Counted from the first letter of the stretch, positions 8,311 through 17,802 are shown. The stretch: 64,000 nt of DNA from Hydrogenispora ethanolica (GCF_004340685.1 NZ_SLUN01000003.1:1-64000), one strand, 5' to 3'. Notes: generated from the sequence alone by a model not told the origin. Numbers and translations: made by a program.

Positions 8311-9231
8311 ATGAGGGATTCGTATCCGGCGGGCCTTCCCAAGCATGATCTCCGGCGCATGATCTCTCCCGAATATTCCCCGCTGTGCTATTTGGCCGGG
8401 GCCCTGCTTATTCTGGCTGTTTTTGTGGCGTATCCCATCCTCCGGGTGCTTTATATGTCACTGATGCATAATGTCTTGACCCGGCCGGATCAGGGGATCT
8501 ACTTCGTCGGCCTGGGGAATTTTCTCTCCCTGCTGCAGAATGCCGATTTTTTAATGGCCTTTCAGCGCACGGTCTGGTGGACCCTGCTGTCGGTGGCCGG
8601 CAAGACGGTCATCGGCTTCATCATCGCCTTGCTCCTAGTGAACATCACCCGCGGCAAGAAACTCTTCATTTTCCTGCTGTTCATTCCGTGGGTCACGCCG
8701 AATGTGGTTGGCGCGATCACCTGGCGCTGGATCTTTGACGGCCAGTTCGGGATGCTCAACTGGCTGCTGCTGCAGTTGCAGCTCATCAGCCAGCCCATCT
8801 CCTGGCTGAGCAGCAATTTTTATTCGTTTTTATTCACCGCCCTGGTCGACGTGTGGGTGGGCGTGCCCTTCATGGCCATTGTCTTCATGGGCGGGCTGCA
8901 AATGGTATCCCAGGAGATCCTGGAGTCGGCGGATATGGACGGCGCCGGGTACTTCAAGAAGCTGTTTTATATCAAGCTTCCGGTGATCCGGCCGATCGTC
9001 CTGGTCGCGACCACGCTGTCGGCGATCTGGACCTTCAATTCGTTTCAGATCATTTGGCCGCTGACCCGGGGCGGACCGGTATCGGCCACCGAGACGCTGA
9101 TCATTAAAGCATACCGGCTGGCCTTCGGCTCTTTCGACATCGGCATGGGCTCGGCGGTGGCGGTCATCATTTTTCTGGTGCTGCTGGCTTTCAGCGCGTT
9201 CTATAATCAAAAACTCAGCGAAACCGACTAA
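8311..9231 (+). CDS. CUT1 sugar ABC transporter permease (MalF-like)
   Basis: A 306-residue inner-membrane permease with six predicted membrane segments. The cytoplasmic EAA loop reads EILESADMDGAGYFKKLFYIKLPVIRP (shown here in part) at about residues 205-230 and would dock the ATPase. It is partner to the permease that follows 18 bases later. No ATPase gene occurs in the operon, so an MsmX-type shared ATPase is inferred. Confidence 0.92.
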   Translation: MRDSYPAGLPKHDLRRMISPEYSPLCYLAGALLILAVFVAYPILRVLYMSLMHNVLTRPDQGIYFVGLGNFLSLLQNADFLMAFQRTVWWTLLSVAGKTVIGFIIALLLVNITRGKKLFIFLLFIPWVTPNVVGAITWRWIFDGQFGMLNWLLLQLQLISQPISWLSSNFYSFLFTALVDVWVGVPFMAIVFMGGLQMVSQEILESADMDGAGYFKKLFYIKLPVIRPIVLVATTLSAIWTFNSFQIIWPLTRGGPVSATETLIIKAYRLAFGSFDIGMGSAVAVIIFLVLLAFSAFYNQKLSETD

Positions 9232-9249
9232 AGGGGAGGCGGGATTCCT

Positions 9250-10086
9250 TTGCAAGCGAAACATCGCGGTTCATCGATCATTTCCTACGCACTTTTGAGT
9301 CTGATCATTCTGGCCATGCTGTTCCCGTTCGCGGTGATGCTGTCGACCTCGTTAAAAACCTATCAAGCGACCTTTCAATGGCCGCCGCAGTGGCTTTCCC
9401 ACCCGGTGATGTGGCAGAACTACTTCGAGGTCTGGGTCAGCGAATATCATTTTAGCAAACCCTTTGTCAACAGTTTCGTGGTATCCTTCTTTACCAGCTT
9501 GTTGAGCATTCTTTTCGGTTTTCCGGCGGCGTACGCGCTGACCCGCTTCCGTTTCCGAGGCCACCGGGCGCTGATGTTCGTGGTGCTGCTGACCCAGATG
9601 TTTTCGCCGCTGATCATTATCATCGGAATGATGCAGATGATGAGTTCGCTCGGGCTCATCAACAGCCTGATGGGCTTGATCCTGTCCAACGGGGCCATCT
9701 CCCTGCCGATGGCCATCTGGCTGCTGCACGGATACTTGAAAGGCATACCGCTGGATATGGAGCACGCGGCGATGATCGACGGCTGTTCCAGGGTAGTGGC
9801 GGTGCGGAAGATCATTTTTCCCATCGCCCTCCCCGCCGTGCTCATGGCCGGTATTTACGCCTTCATCATGGCCTGGAACAATCTGCTTTTTCCGCTCGCC
9901 TTCATCACCGATCAGTCCTTAAAGACCATTCCTTTGGCACTGACCGATTTTGTGGGCATGAATATTGTCTATTGGCATCAGATGATGGCCGGGGGAATCA
10001 TTGCCACCGTGCCGATAGCGATCCTGTTCAGTTTCGTGCAAAAGTTCTTTGTGGCCGGGATCATGGGCGGCGCTATCAAAGAGTAG
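9250..10086 (+). CDS. CUT1 sugar ABC transporter permease (MalG-like)
   Basis: A 278-residue membrane protein with six predicted helices and the EAA loop HAAMIDGCSRVVAVRKIIFP at about residues 175-195. It starts with TTG at 9250, preceded by GGGGAGG at 9234-9240. It forms the heterodimeric channel with the upstream MalF-like permease. The next gene begins 24 bases downstream and is probably in the same transcript. Confidence 0.92.
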   Translation: MQAKHRGSSIISYALLSLIILAMLFPFAVMLSTSLKTYQATFQWPPQWLSHPVMWQNYFEVWVSEYHFSKPFVNSFVVSFFTSLLSILFGFPAAYALTRFRFRGHRALMFVVLLTQMFSPLIIIIGMMQMMSSLGLINSLMGLILSNGAISLPMAIWLLHGYLKGIPLDMEHAAMIDGCSRVVAVRKIIFPIALPAVLMAGIYAFIMAWNNLLFPLAFITDQSLKTIPLALTDFVGMNIVYWHQMMAGGIIATVPIAILFSFVQKFFVAGIMGGAIKE

Positions 10087-10110
10087 TCCATTATATTTGG
10101 AGGAGGAAAC

Positions 10111-11373
10111 TTGGTAATGCTTGAAGCTGCATTAATCGGTGCCGGAAATCGCGGGAACGATGTCTATGGCGGGTATGCTCTGGAACACCCGGAGGAGATC
10201 CGCTTCGTCGCTATCGCCGAACCCGATGCCGCAAAAAGGAAACGCTTCGCCGAATTGCACGGGGTGCCGGAGAACCGGCAATTCGTTTCGTGGCAGGATT
10301 TAATGGCCCAGCCGAAGTTGTGCGATCTCCTGTTCATCTGCTCGCTGGACCGGATGCATTACGAGCCGACGCTGCTGGCGTTGGACCAGGGATACCATGT
10401 GATGCTGGAGAAACCCATGGCGACCGAGCTGGAGAAGTGCATCGCCATGGTCCGGGCGGCGAAGCTCCGGCCGGGAAAGCTGACAGTGGCCCACGTGCTG
10501 CGCTATACGCCGTTTTTCGGAAAGATCAAAGAACTGATCAGCTCCGGCGCCATCGGGGAGGTGGTGGAGATCAACCTGGATGAAAACGTGGGGTATTGGC
10601 ATTACGCCCATAGCTATGTCAGGGGAAACTGGGCCAATTCCCGGGAATCCTCCCCGATGATCCTGGCGAAAAGCTGCCATGACATGGACCTGTTGGTGTG
10701 GCTTTCCGGAAAAAAACCGCTACGGCTGGCTTCCTTCGGCTCCTTACAATACTTTAAATCTGAAAACGCTCCGGAAGGTTCCGCCGAGCGCTGCCTGGAC
10801 TGTCCCTTGAAGCACCAGTGCCCTTATTCCGCTGTCCGGCAATACCTGGGCCAGGATACCGGCTGGCCGGTGAGCGTCATCAGCCAGGATTTATCGAGCG
10901 CCGCGAGAGTGGACGCCTTGCGCAAGGGCCCTTACGGAAGGTGCGTCTACAAGTGCGATAATAATGTGGTGGATCACCAGACGGTCCATGTGGAATTCGA
11001 GGGGGGGACCATCGCCAATTTCACCATGTGCGGCCTCACCCACGAACTGTCCCGAGAGATCAAGATCATGGGGACGCTGGGCATCATCCAAGGAAAATTC
11101 GAAAGCAACCGGATTGCAGTCCATTATTTCGGCAGGGAGGAGGAGCTTATCACGACGCCCCAATGCCCGGGCCGCCATGGCGGCGGCGACTACGGCCTGA
11201 TGGAACAGCTGATCAAGGCGGAGCGCGAAGGCAAAATGGCCGCCGATACCTCGGCGGAGGTCTCATTATCCAGCCATGTGATGGCTTTCGCCGCCGAAGA
11301 ATCCCGTTTGACCGGGAGAGTGATTCAACTGGACCAATTTTCGCGCCTTCCGGGAAGCTCCGACGGAGCATAA
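10111..11373 (+). CDS. Gfo/Idh/MocA-family oxidoreductase
   Basis: A protein of about 420 residues with an N-terminal NAD(P)-binding Rossmann fold (ALIGAGNRG at the start, then the EKPMA signature at about residues 102-106) and a C-terminal alpha/beta dimerisation domain. An unusual Cys-rich insert (CLDCPLKHQC near residues 228-237, then GRCVYKC) suggests a bound metal; related Gfo/Idh proteins carry a similar Cys cluster. The likely role is oxidation or epimerisation of the imported sugar or its derivative. The start is TTG 10111 or ATG 10117; the GGAGGAGG at 10099-10106 fits either. Confidence 0.88.
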   Translation: MVMLEAALIGAGNRGNDVYGGYALEHPEEIRFVAIAEPDAAKRKRFAELHGVPENRQFVSWQDLMAQPKLCDLLFICSLDRMHYEPTLLALDQGYHVMLEKPMATELEKCIAMVRAAKLRPGKLTVAHVLRYTPFFGKIKELISSGAIGEVVEINLDENVGYWHYAHSYVRGNWANSRESSPMILAKSCHDMDLLVWLSGKKPLRLASFGSLQYFKSENAPEGSAERCLDCPLKHQCPYSAVRQYLGQDTGWPVSVISQDLSSAARVDALRKGPYGRCVYKCDNNVVDHQTVHVEFEGGTIANFTMCGLTHELSREIKIMGTLGIIQGKFESNRIAVHYFGREEELITTPQCPGRHGGGDYGLMEQLIKAEREGKMAADTSAEVSLSSHVMAFAAEESRLTGRVIQLDQFSRLPGSSDGA

Positions 11374-11460
11374 CGGCGTCCGGCAAGACGGGTTGCTTGA
11401 GCTTGTCGAAATTTTTAAAAATTCTTGTATAACTTCGCGCAACCCGGGTCATTCTATACT

Positions 11461-11854
11461 CAGGGATTTGTAGTAGCCGAGGCGCAGATTGATAAAGGCT
11501 CTGTCTTCGGACTTGAAGGGTCTTTATCAGTCGAGCAACTGATCATTATGGGTTCTTTCGCAAGGATTCATAATGGTCTGAGCTAAGATTGTCATCGGTG
11601 GGCCAACTTGCTACGGCAGTTGATGAGACTGTCGTGGTAGGGAAACTTATCGGTAGCGGTCGAGCCCAGATTGGCAATGGAGCGAAAGGGTTTATTTGCA
11701 GTCGAGAGATTGCAGGTAGATCCCCAAGTTTCCTTGTCAGTCGGTCAAAGGTTATCGTAGTACGTGTAATGGGTGTTTGCAGCCGAAAGGTTGCAGATAT
11801 CCACGCAACGTGGTGCGGTAGCCGGAGATAAGGTTACTGCAAGTTCCTTTTTTT
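11461..11854 (+). ncRNA. candidate structured non-coding RNA, about 390 nt, unknown class
   Basis: This gap shows RNA-like architecture rather than a gene. An 11-base-pair closing stem pairs 11463-11473 with 11837-11847 (G-U allowed) and is followed at once by seven T. Inside are GATAAAG/CTTTATC (11491-11497/11522-11528) with a C(TTCG)G loop, ATTATG/CATAAT (11545-11550/11569-11574), a TACG-looped stem at 11604-11622, a GAGA-looped stem 11697-11714, a GAAA-looped stem 11778-11795, CCACG/CGTGG 11801-11813, and a 9-pair stem 11815-11840 that competes with the closing stem. The GAGA and GAAA stems are related copies 81 bases apart whose inner pairs change together (TC/GA to CC/GG). A TATACT lies at 11455-11460, but the -35 is weak. 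It is not RNase P RNA or tmRNA by their conserved motifs. The remaining gap to 12044 shows only one further GC stem (11857-11878). Confidence 0.6.
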
Positions 11855-12044
11855 ATGCCCGGACCATGAAGGCCGGGCCTATTTCATAATATTTTCCGAA
11901 AGACGGCAGGAAAAAATGGAAAACTGTTGAAATTAACTTTACGATTCCGTAACATTTTTCAAAAATTTTGGATTGCGAGTTCAATCTCGATCGGCGCTGG
12001 GTTAATCCTTTGAAGGAACGGTTGACATCATCCGGAGGGGGCAT

Positions 12045-13829
12045 GTGGCGATGGCTGAGGAGACGGTCTGGGGTTCCATGGCGAGGCGTTCGTTAAAAGC
12101 GAAACTGATCGGGGGCTTGCTCCTCATCGTGCTGGTCCTGGGCGGCGTGGGCATCGGCTCCTATATCGCGTTGCGTTCGGTCATCACCCAGTTGAATACC
12201 ATGACCGAGACCACCATCATCGCCAATGACCTCATCGCGCCGGCCCTGGCCATTCCGGAGCAGCTGAACCAGTTCTTCCTGTTGAAGAAGGATGAATCTC
12301 GGCAGGAAATCTCCGACAATCTGGCCATTCTCCAAAAAGACGTGGATTTATTGAAGACTCAGGTCTGGGACGAGGACGGCGCCGGCCTGGTGGACTCCTT
12401 GGCGAATATCATCCAAACGTACCGGGAGCGGATCGATGAAGCCTTCAATTATCTCGACAAGCAACAGGACAGCACCGCCGCGGCCGCCGCGGGCGACGGG
12501 GCCGATGTTAAGAAAATCGGCGGTCTGGTGCAAAATACGATTCAAGGCTTTCACGAGCGCTCGGCAGAGGTCAAAAAGACGGGCGGGTTTATCAAGGATA
12601 CGGTCCAGGAACTGATCGCCACCGAATTGAACTACTACCGGAAAGTCAAGGCAATGTTGGACCGGCGCCTCAATCAACTGGGCTTTCTCATTCTGGGGAT
12701 CCTGATCGTCACCGCCGGACTCAGCACCCTGCTGGCCGGGCTCTACCTTACCAAAATCACCGGAACCATCTCGCGGCTGGCCTACGCGGCCCAACGCATC
12801 GCTGCCGGAGACCTGCGGGTCGAGGATGTCGGGGTCACCTCCAGGGACGAAATCGCGATCCTGGCCAACTCCTTTAATAAAATGAGCGAAAATCTGCAGC
12901 AGCTGATCGGCAAGATCGGCGCCAGCAGCGCCCAGGTGGCGGTATCGGCCCGCTTTTTGCAGGAGAGCGCCGATCAGAGCACCCGGGCCAGCGAGCAAAT
13001 TGCCGCCACCATTCAACAGATATCGCTTGGCGCCACCGAGCAGTCCCATGAATCCCAAAAGACGGTGGACGTCGTCAATGAACTGTTGGCGGGGAATGAG
13101 AAGATCTCCGCCAATGCCGGACGCGTCCTGGAAACTTCGGAGAAGGCCACGCAAGCCGCTGCCCTGGGCAACCAAAAGATCGCCGGACTGATCAGCCAGA
13201 TCGGGGTGATTGAGGAGAAATTCGGCGCGATTCAGACCGTGACCGACAGTCTGCGGCAGCGTTCCGACGAGATCGGCGAGATCCTCGGGGCCATTACCCA
13301 GATCTCTTCCCAGACGAGCCTGTTGTCGCTGAATGCCTCGATCGAGGCGGCCCGCGCCGGGGAATACGGCCGGGGCTTCGCCATCGTCGCCGACGAGGTC
13401 AAGAAACTGGCGGAGGGCAGCGAACAATCGGTCATCGATATCACCCAGATCCTGGAGGAGATCCAGCGCCTGTCGGAACAGGTGGCCGCCAGCATTTTGG
13501 CAGGAGTCAAGGAGGTCAAAAACGGCAACGCCGTCGCCCAGGAAGCCCGGGTGGCCTTCCAGGCGATCGTGAACACCAGCCTCGAAGTGGAGCAGCAAGT
13601 GAAGCAGATGACAGAGGAGATTCAAAAGATGGTCGGCGAGATCAAAAATGTCGAGGGAATGAGCCAAACCATCGCCACCATCGCCGAGGAATCCTCCGCC
13701 AGCAGCGAAGAGGTGGCCGCCGCCGCCGAAGAGCAGACCGCCGGGCTGGAGGAGATCCTGAGCTCCGCCTCGACGCTCTCCCGGATGGCCGTGGAGCTGC
13801 GTGAAACGGTGCAACAGTTCAGCGTGTAA
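12045..13829 (+). CDS. methyl-accepting chemotaxis protein
   Basis: A 594-residue transmembrane chemoreceptor. It has membrane helix 1 at about residues 20-42, an extracytoplasmic four-helix-type sensor to about residue 205, membrane helix 2 at about 209-232, a HAMP domain (about 233-290, [10 protein letters not shown]), and a long cytoplasmic signalling coiled coil whose hairpin tip reads [24 protein letters not shown] at 12045 and an ATG two codons later both fit the GGAGGGGG at 12034-12040. No other chemotaxis gene is nearby. A terminator hairpin follows. Confidence 0.93.
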   Translation: MAMAEETVWGSMARRSLKAKLIGGLLLIVLVLGGVGIGSYIALRSVITQLNTMTETTIIANDLIAPALAIPEQLNQFFLLKKDESRQEISDNLAILQKDVDLLKTQVWDEDGAGLVDSLANIIQTYRERIDEAFNYLDKQQDSTAAAAAGDGADVKKIGGLVQNTIQGFHERSAEVKKTGGFIKDTVQELIATELNYYRKVKAMLDRRLNQLGFLILGILIVTAGLSTLLAGLYLTKITGTISRLAYAAQRIAAGDLRVEDVGVTSRDEIAILANSFNKMSENLQQLIGKIGASSAQVAVSARFLQESADQSTRASEQIAATIQQISLGATEQSHESQKTVDVVNELLAGNEKISANAGRVLETSEKATQAAALGNQKIAGLISQIGVIEEKFGAIQTVTDSLRQRSDEIGEILGAITQISSQTSLLSLNASIEAARAGEYGRGFAIVADEVKKLAEGSEQSVIDITQILEEIQRLSEQVAASILAGVKEVKNGNAVAQEARVAFQAIVNTSLEVEQQVKQMTEEIQKMVGEIKNVEGMSQTIATIAEESSASSEEVAAAAEEQTAGLEEILSSASTLSRMAVELRETVQQFSV

Positions 13830-13880
13830 TGATACCGCCGGCTTTGGAAGCGGATGGGTATTTTCAAAGACTTATACTGT

Positions 13881-13909
13881 GAGGCTGCTCCTACGGGGCA
13901 GCTTCTTTT
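13881..13909 (+). terminator. intrinsic terminator after the chemoreceptor gene
   Basis: GAGGCTGC pairs with GCAGCTTC across a short loop and is followed by TTTT. Confidence 0.75.
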
Positions 13910-14077
13910 GATTTCCCGCTTTTTTGGTGGGGTGAAAAGCCTTCGGAATTGGCCGTTTATAAATCATCCGGTTCTGGTATAATCTTCGTAACCATCCCCG
14001 GACTGAAATGAATGATGGGTCAGGGGACAATGAGTTCCCAATCGTTGGGTTGCGAAATATTGGAGGAGGTTCGAGCC

Positions 14078-14575
14078 ATGAATGAAGAAATCGAGTTGCA
14101 AGACCTTTCGGCTGCCGATCGAACGGCGGTCATCGCCATTTTCAATGATGCCATTGAGAACAGCTTCGCGGCCTATCCCGAACATCCGGTGAGCTACGAG
14201 TTCTTTGACATGATCCTGCATTCCGTCAAAGGATATCCGTCAGCCACCCTCCGGACTCCGGCGGGCATGGTCATTGGATTCGGTTTTCTCCGGCCTTATC
14301 ATCTTATCCCCGTCTTTCGCAGGACGGCCGAGATCTCCTATTTTATCAAACCGGAGTATACCGGCCGCGGCCTGGGCCAGCGGCTGCTCGATCATTTGTT
14401 GGCGGGAGCGCGGCAAATGGAGGTGGACTGCATCGTGGCCAGCATCAGTTCACTGAATCCGCCCAGCCTCAAGTTTCACAGGAAGCACGGATTTCAGGAA
14501 TGTGGCCGTTTCCTGCGGGTCGGCCGCAAAAAAGGAACGGATTTTGATGTAGTCTGGATGCAGCGGTTGCTATAA
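14078..14575 (+). CDS. GNAT-family N-acetyltransferase
   Basis: A 165-residue acetyltransferase similar in layout to phosphinothricin/L-amino-acid acetyltransferases. It shows an early IFNDAIENSFAAYPE segment, the acetyl-CoA-binding loop YTGRGLGQRLLDHLL at about residues 95-110, and the conserved NPPSLKFHRKHGF motif. The ATG at 14078 is chosen because GGAGGAGG lies at 14062-14069; an upstream in-frame ATG at 14012 has no ribosome site. An extended -10 (TGgTATAAT, 13975-13983) drives it. The substrate is unknown. Confidence 0.85.
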   Translation: MNEEIELQDLSAADRTAVIAIFNDAIENSFAAYPEHPVSYEFFDMILHSVKGYPSATLRTPAGMVIGFGFLRPYHLIPVFRRTAEISYFIKPEYTGRGLGQRLLDHLLAGARQMEVDCIVASISSLNPPSLKFHRKHGFQECGRFLRVGRKKGTDFDVVWMQRLL

Positions 14576-14914
14576 GCCGATCGCTATATGACGCCATAAT
14601 TTGAATCCCATGATGTGCGAAAAACGGCGAGGCGTTCGTCATTTTCCCAAATCATTGACACGAAGGATTCATGTCGCTGAGCTCGGAGTAAAGCCTCTCT
14701 TTCCCTACCTCGCCTGGCCTATCCCGTGGCTGCGCCGAACTCATCTTTTTCGAAAAATTTCTCCGCTTTTGTGGGAAACTAAGCAAAATGCGCAGGATTT
14801 AACCGGCCAGATCGCGAATCTTTTCCAAAAATTGAGCAAAACTGTTTTTCCCGTCAGCGGTTCCAGCGGAGCGGGATATGGTTACGCTGCAGTGATAGCG
14901 AAGGAGAGGATGGC
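14576..14914. other. intergenic region upstream of phosphofructokinase, nothing recognised
   Basis: An open frame of about 105 codons crosses this gap but has no ribosome site and no recognisable protein features. A TTGACA at 14655 has no matching -10. I see no confident feature. Confidence 0.3.
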
Positions 14915-16381
14915 ATGAGCCTCAAGGAACAGCTTCGAAAGACGCGGCGAGGCATGACGCTTTGGAATGAACATACCGACAGCCTCATTCAGTACCAGGT
15001 GGAGCGGCGGGAGACCGGCCAACGGGTGCTTCATCCGTCGGCCAATGTGATCGATGAGAAGGCGTTTCTGACCGATGACGCCAATATCGCCGTGCTTTCG
15101 GATATTGAGATTTTGGAAGTATTCCAGGAATATAACCGGCGCGAGTTGCCCCGGTTCCTGCTGGCCGGCGCCCGCCGCGAACTCCGGCTGAACCCTGCCG
15201 AGCTCAAGGTGGGAGTATTGACCGCCGGCGGCAATGCCCCCGGTTTGAACGTGATTGTGGATTCCATCGTCAAACACCAATTCGCCTTGGGCACCGAATA
15301 CTGCAAGCAGCATGGAATCACGCTGCGGGCGGGATTTCCGCCGGATCTGAAGTTCACCGGGATCATCGGCGGGTATCGCGGCCTGTTGAATTTGGACCAA
15401 ACGGACCGGGAATGGACCATGCCTCTGAATCCGTTGGTCACCGATCCCTGGACCCATCTCGGCTGCAGCAATCTGCACGCCCTCCGCGCCGAGCGGCGCA
15501 AGGACAATATCGACCGGATGGCCGAGAACGTCCAAAAACTGGACCTGGATATCCTGTACGCCATCGGCGGCGACGGCACCCTGCGGGCCGCCGGCCAGCT
15601 GGCCGACAAACTGAAGGAGAACGGTCATAAGTGTCTGGTGGTCACCGGGCCGAAGACCATGGACAATGACATCAACTTTACCGACTATTCGTTCGGCTTC
15701 CGGACCACGGTGGACAATGCCATCCAGATGCTGCGCGATTTTCACCGCGAGGCGGAGACCCTGGAAAGGGTGGCCGTGGTGCAGCTGTTCGGAGCGGGCA
15801 GCGGCTTCGTAGCGCTGCATACCGCCTATGCCAGCGACGACGCGGATTATGTGCTGATTCCGGAGGCGCTCGGCGAGACGGTCGGCGACGCTCTGGCGGA
15901 GTTGGACCGGTGTGTGGAGCGGATCAAAAAACGCCGCGAGAAACGGATGCATGCCTTGCTGGTGGTGGCCGAAGGAGCCGTGCCCATTCTCAAAGTGGCG
16001 CTGGATGCCAAACGGGACGGCCTTCCCCTCGGGACCCGGGTGGATGAACAATTCATGCAAGGAGCCAGGGAGAAGCTGGACAACGCTTTCCTGGCGCTGA
16101 TGGATTACTTCAAGGCCAATATTGCCCCGGATATCTTTTACGTGCAGCCGCGGCACCTGATCCGGGCTACGCCGCCCAATGGCTTTGACATCGATCTCTG
16201 TAAGTACACCGGCCGCCTGATGGTCGACACCGCGCTGGCCGGATACACCCAATGCACCGTCAATCTTTGGCAGGGCAATTATGTGTTGGTCCCCATCATC
16301 ACCGCGGTGGCCGGGCTGAAGAAGGTCAATACCTATGATTACTATTACAATTCCATGACCGAGAAGTACCGCCTGGATTGA
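14915..16381 (+). CDS. 6-phosphofructokinase, long (PPi-PFK-like) clade
   Basis: A 488-residue phosphofructokinase of the long clade that includes plant and trypanosomal enzymes, with an N-terminal extension of about 95 residues before the first nucleotide-binding strand (VGVLTAGGNAPGLN). The donor-site loop reads IGGDGT, with Gly where PPi-dependent enzymes have Asp. The catalytic loop reads GPKTMDNDI, with Lys as in PPi enzymes and trypanosomal ATP enzymes. ATP dependence is therefore the better inference. A GGAGAGG precedes the ATG. It would phosphorylate fructose 6-phosphate in glycolysis. Confidence 0.88.
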   Translation: MSLKEQLRKTRRGMTLWNEHTDSLIQYQVERRETGQRVLHPSANVIDEKAFLTDDANIAVLSDIEILEVFQEYNRRELPRFLLAGARRELRLNPAELKVGVLTAGGNAPGLNVIVDSIVKHQFALGTEYCKQHGITLRAGFPPDLKFTGIIGGYRGLLNLDQTDREWTMPLNPLVTDPWTHLGCSNLHALRAERRKDNIDRMAENVQKLDLDILYAIGGDGTLRAAGQLADKLKENGHKCLVVTGPKTMDNDINFTDYSFGFRTTVDNAIQMLRDFHREAETLERVAVVQLFGAGSGFVALHTAYASDDADYVLIPEALGETVGDALAELDRCVERIKKRREKRMHALLVVAEGAVPILKVALDAKRDGLPLGTRVDEQFMQGAREKLDNAFLALMDYFKANIAPDIFYVQPRHLIRATPPNGFDIDLCKYTGRLMVDTALAGYTQCTVNLWQGNYVLVPIITAVAGLKKVNTYDYYYNSMTEKYRLD

Positions 16382-16474
16382 AGGGCTCTGCGGCTGATTT
16401 ACTGGGAGGATTCAAGTGTCCGGGGGGAAGCCTATCCATCCTATATATTAAAGAAATTCAATCGTGTAAACCGT

Positions 16475-16500
16475 TCAAGCAGGGAGATTTCCCTGCTTGA
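16475..16500 (+). terminator. strong stem-loop after phosphofructokinase
   Basis: TCAAGCAGGGA pairs with TCCCTGCTTGA around a GATT loop. The following T-run is poor (GTTCTAG), so termination is probable but not certain. Confidence 0.6.
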
Positions 16501-16566
16501 GTTCTAGTACGCCGGAGCGCCTAACTACTTTGCGGCTGCTTCGGTATCTTTTCATGGAGGGATAAG

Positions 16567-17409
16567 ATGATCCATTGGATCTGGAAATACCGGGATTTCA
16601 TTACTGCCTATGATGGATGCCCCGCCCCGGAATGCTGGGTGGATAGGTATGAGCAGTCTTATCTCGCGCCCAACCGCGAATTGCTCGAGGCCATCCATTT
16701 TCAGCCCAAAGGTTTCCCCACCGTTGCCAGCATCCTGAAACGCGTCGGCGGGTTGGGGCAGGGGCATTTCGCGCCGCTCCGCTCCAACATCGGCACTTTC
16801 GAAGCGTATGAAACGGAGATCGTCCGGATTACCCAAGCGATCCTGGACCGGTTCGGAGCGGGTGCCGTCATCCCCGAGGTTGAGCTCTATGTCTTGGTCG
16901 GTCTGGATTGCACCAACATTTATGCCACGCCTTATGGTGGACGGGACGTGACCGTACTATGCCTGGAGTCGGTCCAGGGCGACCTGCAATGGTTGCGCCT
17001 GCTGCTGGCTCATGAGTGCCATCACTGGCTCAGAGACCGCTATTTTCCGGGCCGGCTCTTTGGCGACTGCATCGGACAACGCGCCGTCACCGAGGGACTG
17101 GCCATCGCCTGTTCCGAGTGGCTGTTTCCGGGTTATCCGGCCCACGAATACTGTTATCTTCCCGAAAGCACCCTGCAATGGGTCGCCGCCCATTGGGAGA
17201 GCGTCGACCGGGTCTTCCGGGCTCAAGCCCGGGAGAATGATAACCGTTCCGGCTTTTTTACCCGCAATGCCACATCCGGCCTGCTTCCCGGCGAATGCCC
17301 CCGGATCGGCTACGCCTACGGGTATCTCAAGGTAAAACAATACCTGGCGGCCCATAACCTGACTCCGGCGGCAGCGGTCGATCTGGATTGGGAGAAAGTG
17401 TGGGCATAG
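16567..17409 (+). CDS. putative zinc metallopeptidase (DUF2268-like)
   Basis: A 280-residue cytoplasmic protein with the zinc-peptidase helix LLLAHECHHWLRD (HExxH, about residues 145-150) and a downstream VTEGLA segment supplying the third ligand, as in gluzincin-like peptidases of the DUF2268 group. No signal peptide is seen. A GGAGGGATAAG ribosome site precedes the ATG. The substrate is unknown. It is flanked by a strong hairpin upstream and a repeat element downstream, so it is probably monocistronic. Confidence 0.75.
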   Translation: MIHWIWKYRDFITAYDGCPAPECWVDRYEQSYLAPNRELLEAIHFQPKGFPTVASILKRVGGLGQGHFAPLRSNIGTFEAYETEIVRITQAILDRFGAGAVIPEVELYVLVGLDCTNIYATPYGGRDVTVLCLESVQGDLQWLRLLLAHECHHWLRDRYFPGRLFGDCIGQRAVTEGLAIACSEWLFPGYPAHEYCYLPESTLQWVAAHWESVDRVFRAQARENDNRSGFFTRNATSGLLPGECPRIGYAYGYLKVKQYLAAHNLTPAAAVDLDWEKVWA

Positions 17410-17519
17410 GATTTTGTAAGATCCCAAGTGCCGATTCACGCTCTTTTTTTAAAAGCGCGGCGAATCGCGGGGACCGGGTGTTGATCAAAACGGGAGAAGA
17501 TGGTATGCTATAAAAGCGT

Positions 17520-17637
17520 TGTGATAAACCCTGTCCGAAGGCCAGGGTGAACACAAAAGCTCAGAAAAGCAAGTGATAAAGTCGTTTTTTAGCCCACTGA
17601 AAGGATGATTTCCGAATGGACGACTTTATCACATGGC
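17520..17637 (+). repeat. inverted-repeat element, copy 1 (GTGATAAAGTCG element)
   Basis: This 118-base element begins TGTGATAAACC. It carries a perfect 12-base inverted repeat, GTGATAAAGTCG (17573-17584) and CGACTTTATCAC (17621-17632), and ends with CATGGCT. A second copy with the same order of motifs lies in the opposite orientation at 39354-39473. It contains no gene and looks like a small mobile or REP/MITE-type repeat. Confidence 0.75.
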
Positions 17638-17676
17638 TTATAATTCAATTGATCTTATTTTAGGGAGCGTTATCAG

Positions 17677-17802
17677 ATGGTCGCAATCATTAACATGAGC
17701 GGAAGAGCGATGAACGGGATTCGTGTCGCGAAAATTCAATATTATGTTAATTTGATGGCTGACCTGTCAAACGCTTCTCCATTATCAAAAGCATCGGCGT
17801 AA
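17677..17802 (+). CDS. 41-codon ORF upstream of the MFS exporter (possible leader peptide)
   Basis: An ATG preceded by AGGGAG (17662-17667) opens a 41-codon frame, MVAIINMSGRAMNGIRVAKI and onward, ending 64 bases before the exporter start and 18 bases before an attenuator hairpin. The position fits a regulatory leader peptide whose translation controls the hairpin, as for macrolide/ABC-F resistance genes. An alternative is that the product is the decayed N-terminus of a flavodoxin-like protein (IINMSGRAMNG resembles IINGSPRKNGNT). Confidence 0.45.
   Translation: MVAIINMSGRAMNGIRVAKIQYYVNLMADLSNASPLSKASA

Noticed and set aside
11589-11831. 80-codon open frame inside the RNA candidate
   Set aside because: It has no ribosome site and no protein features, and the same bases form multiple stable stems.
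11461-11854. identification of the RNA as RNase P RNA or tmRNA
   Set aside because: The conserved RNase P core motifs, the tmRNA tRNA-like ends and the tag-peptide frame are absent.
12348-13814. 488-codon minus-strand frame opposite the chemoreceptor
   Set aside because: It is Leu/His/Gly-rich antisense of a clear MCP gene.
14601-14918. 105-codon frame before phosphofructokinase
   Set aside because: No ribosome site, unbalanced composition, and no recognisable features.
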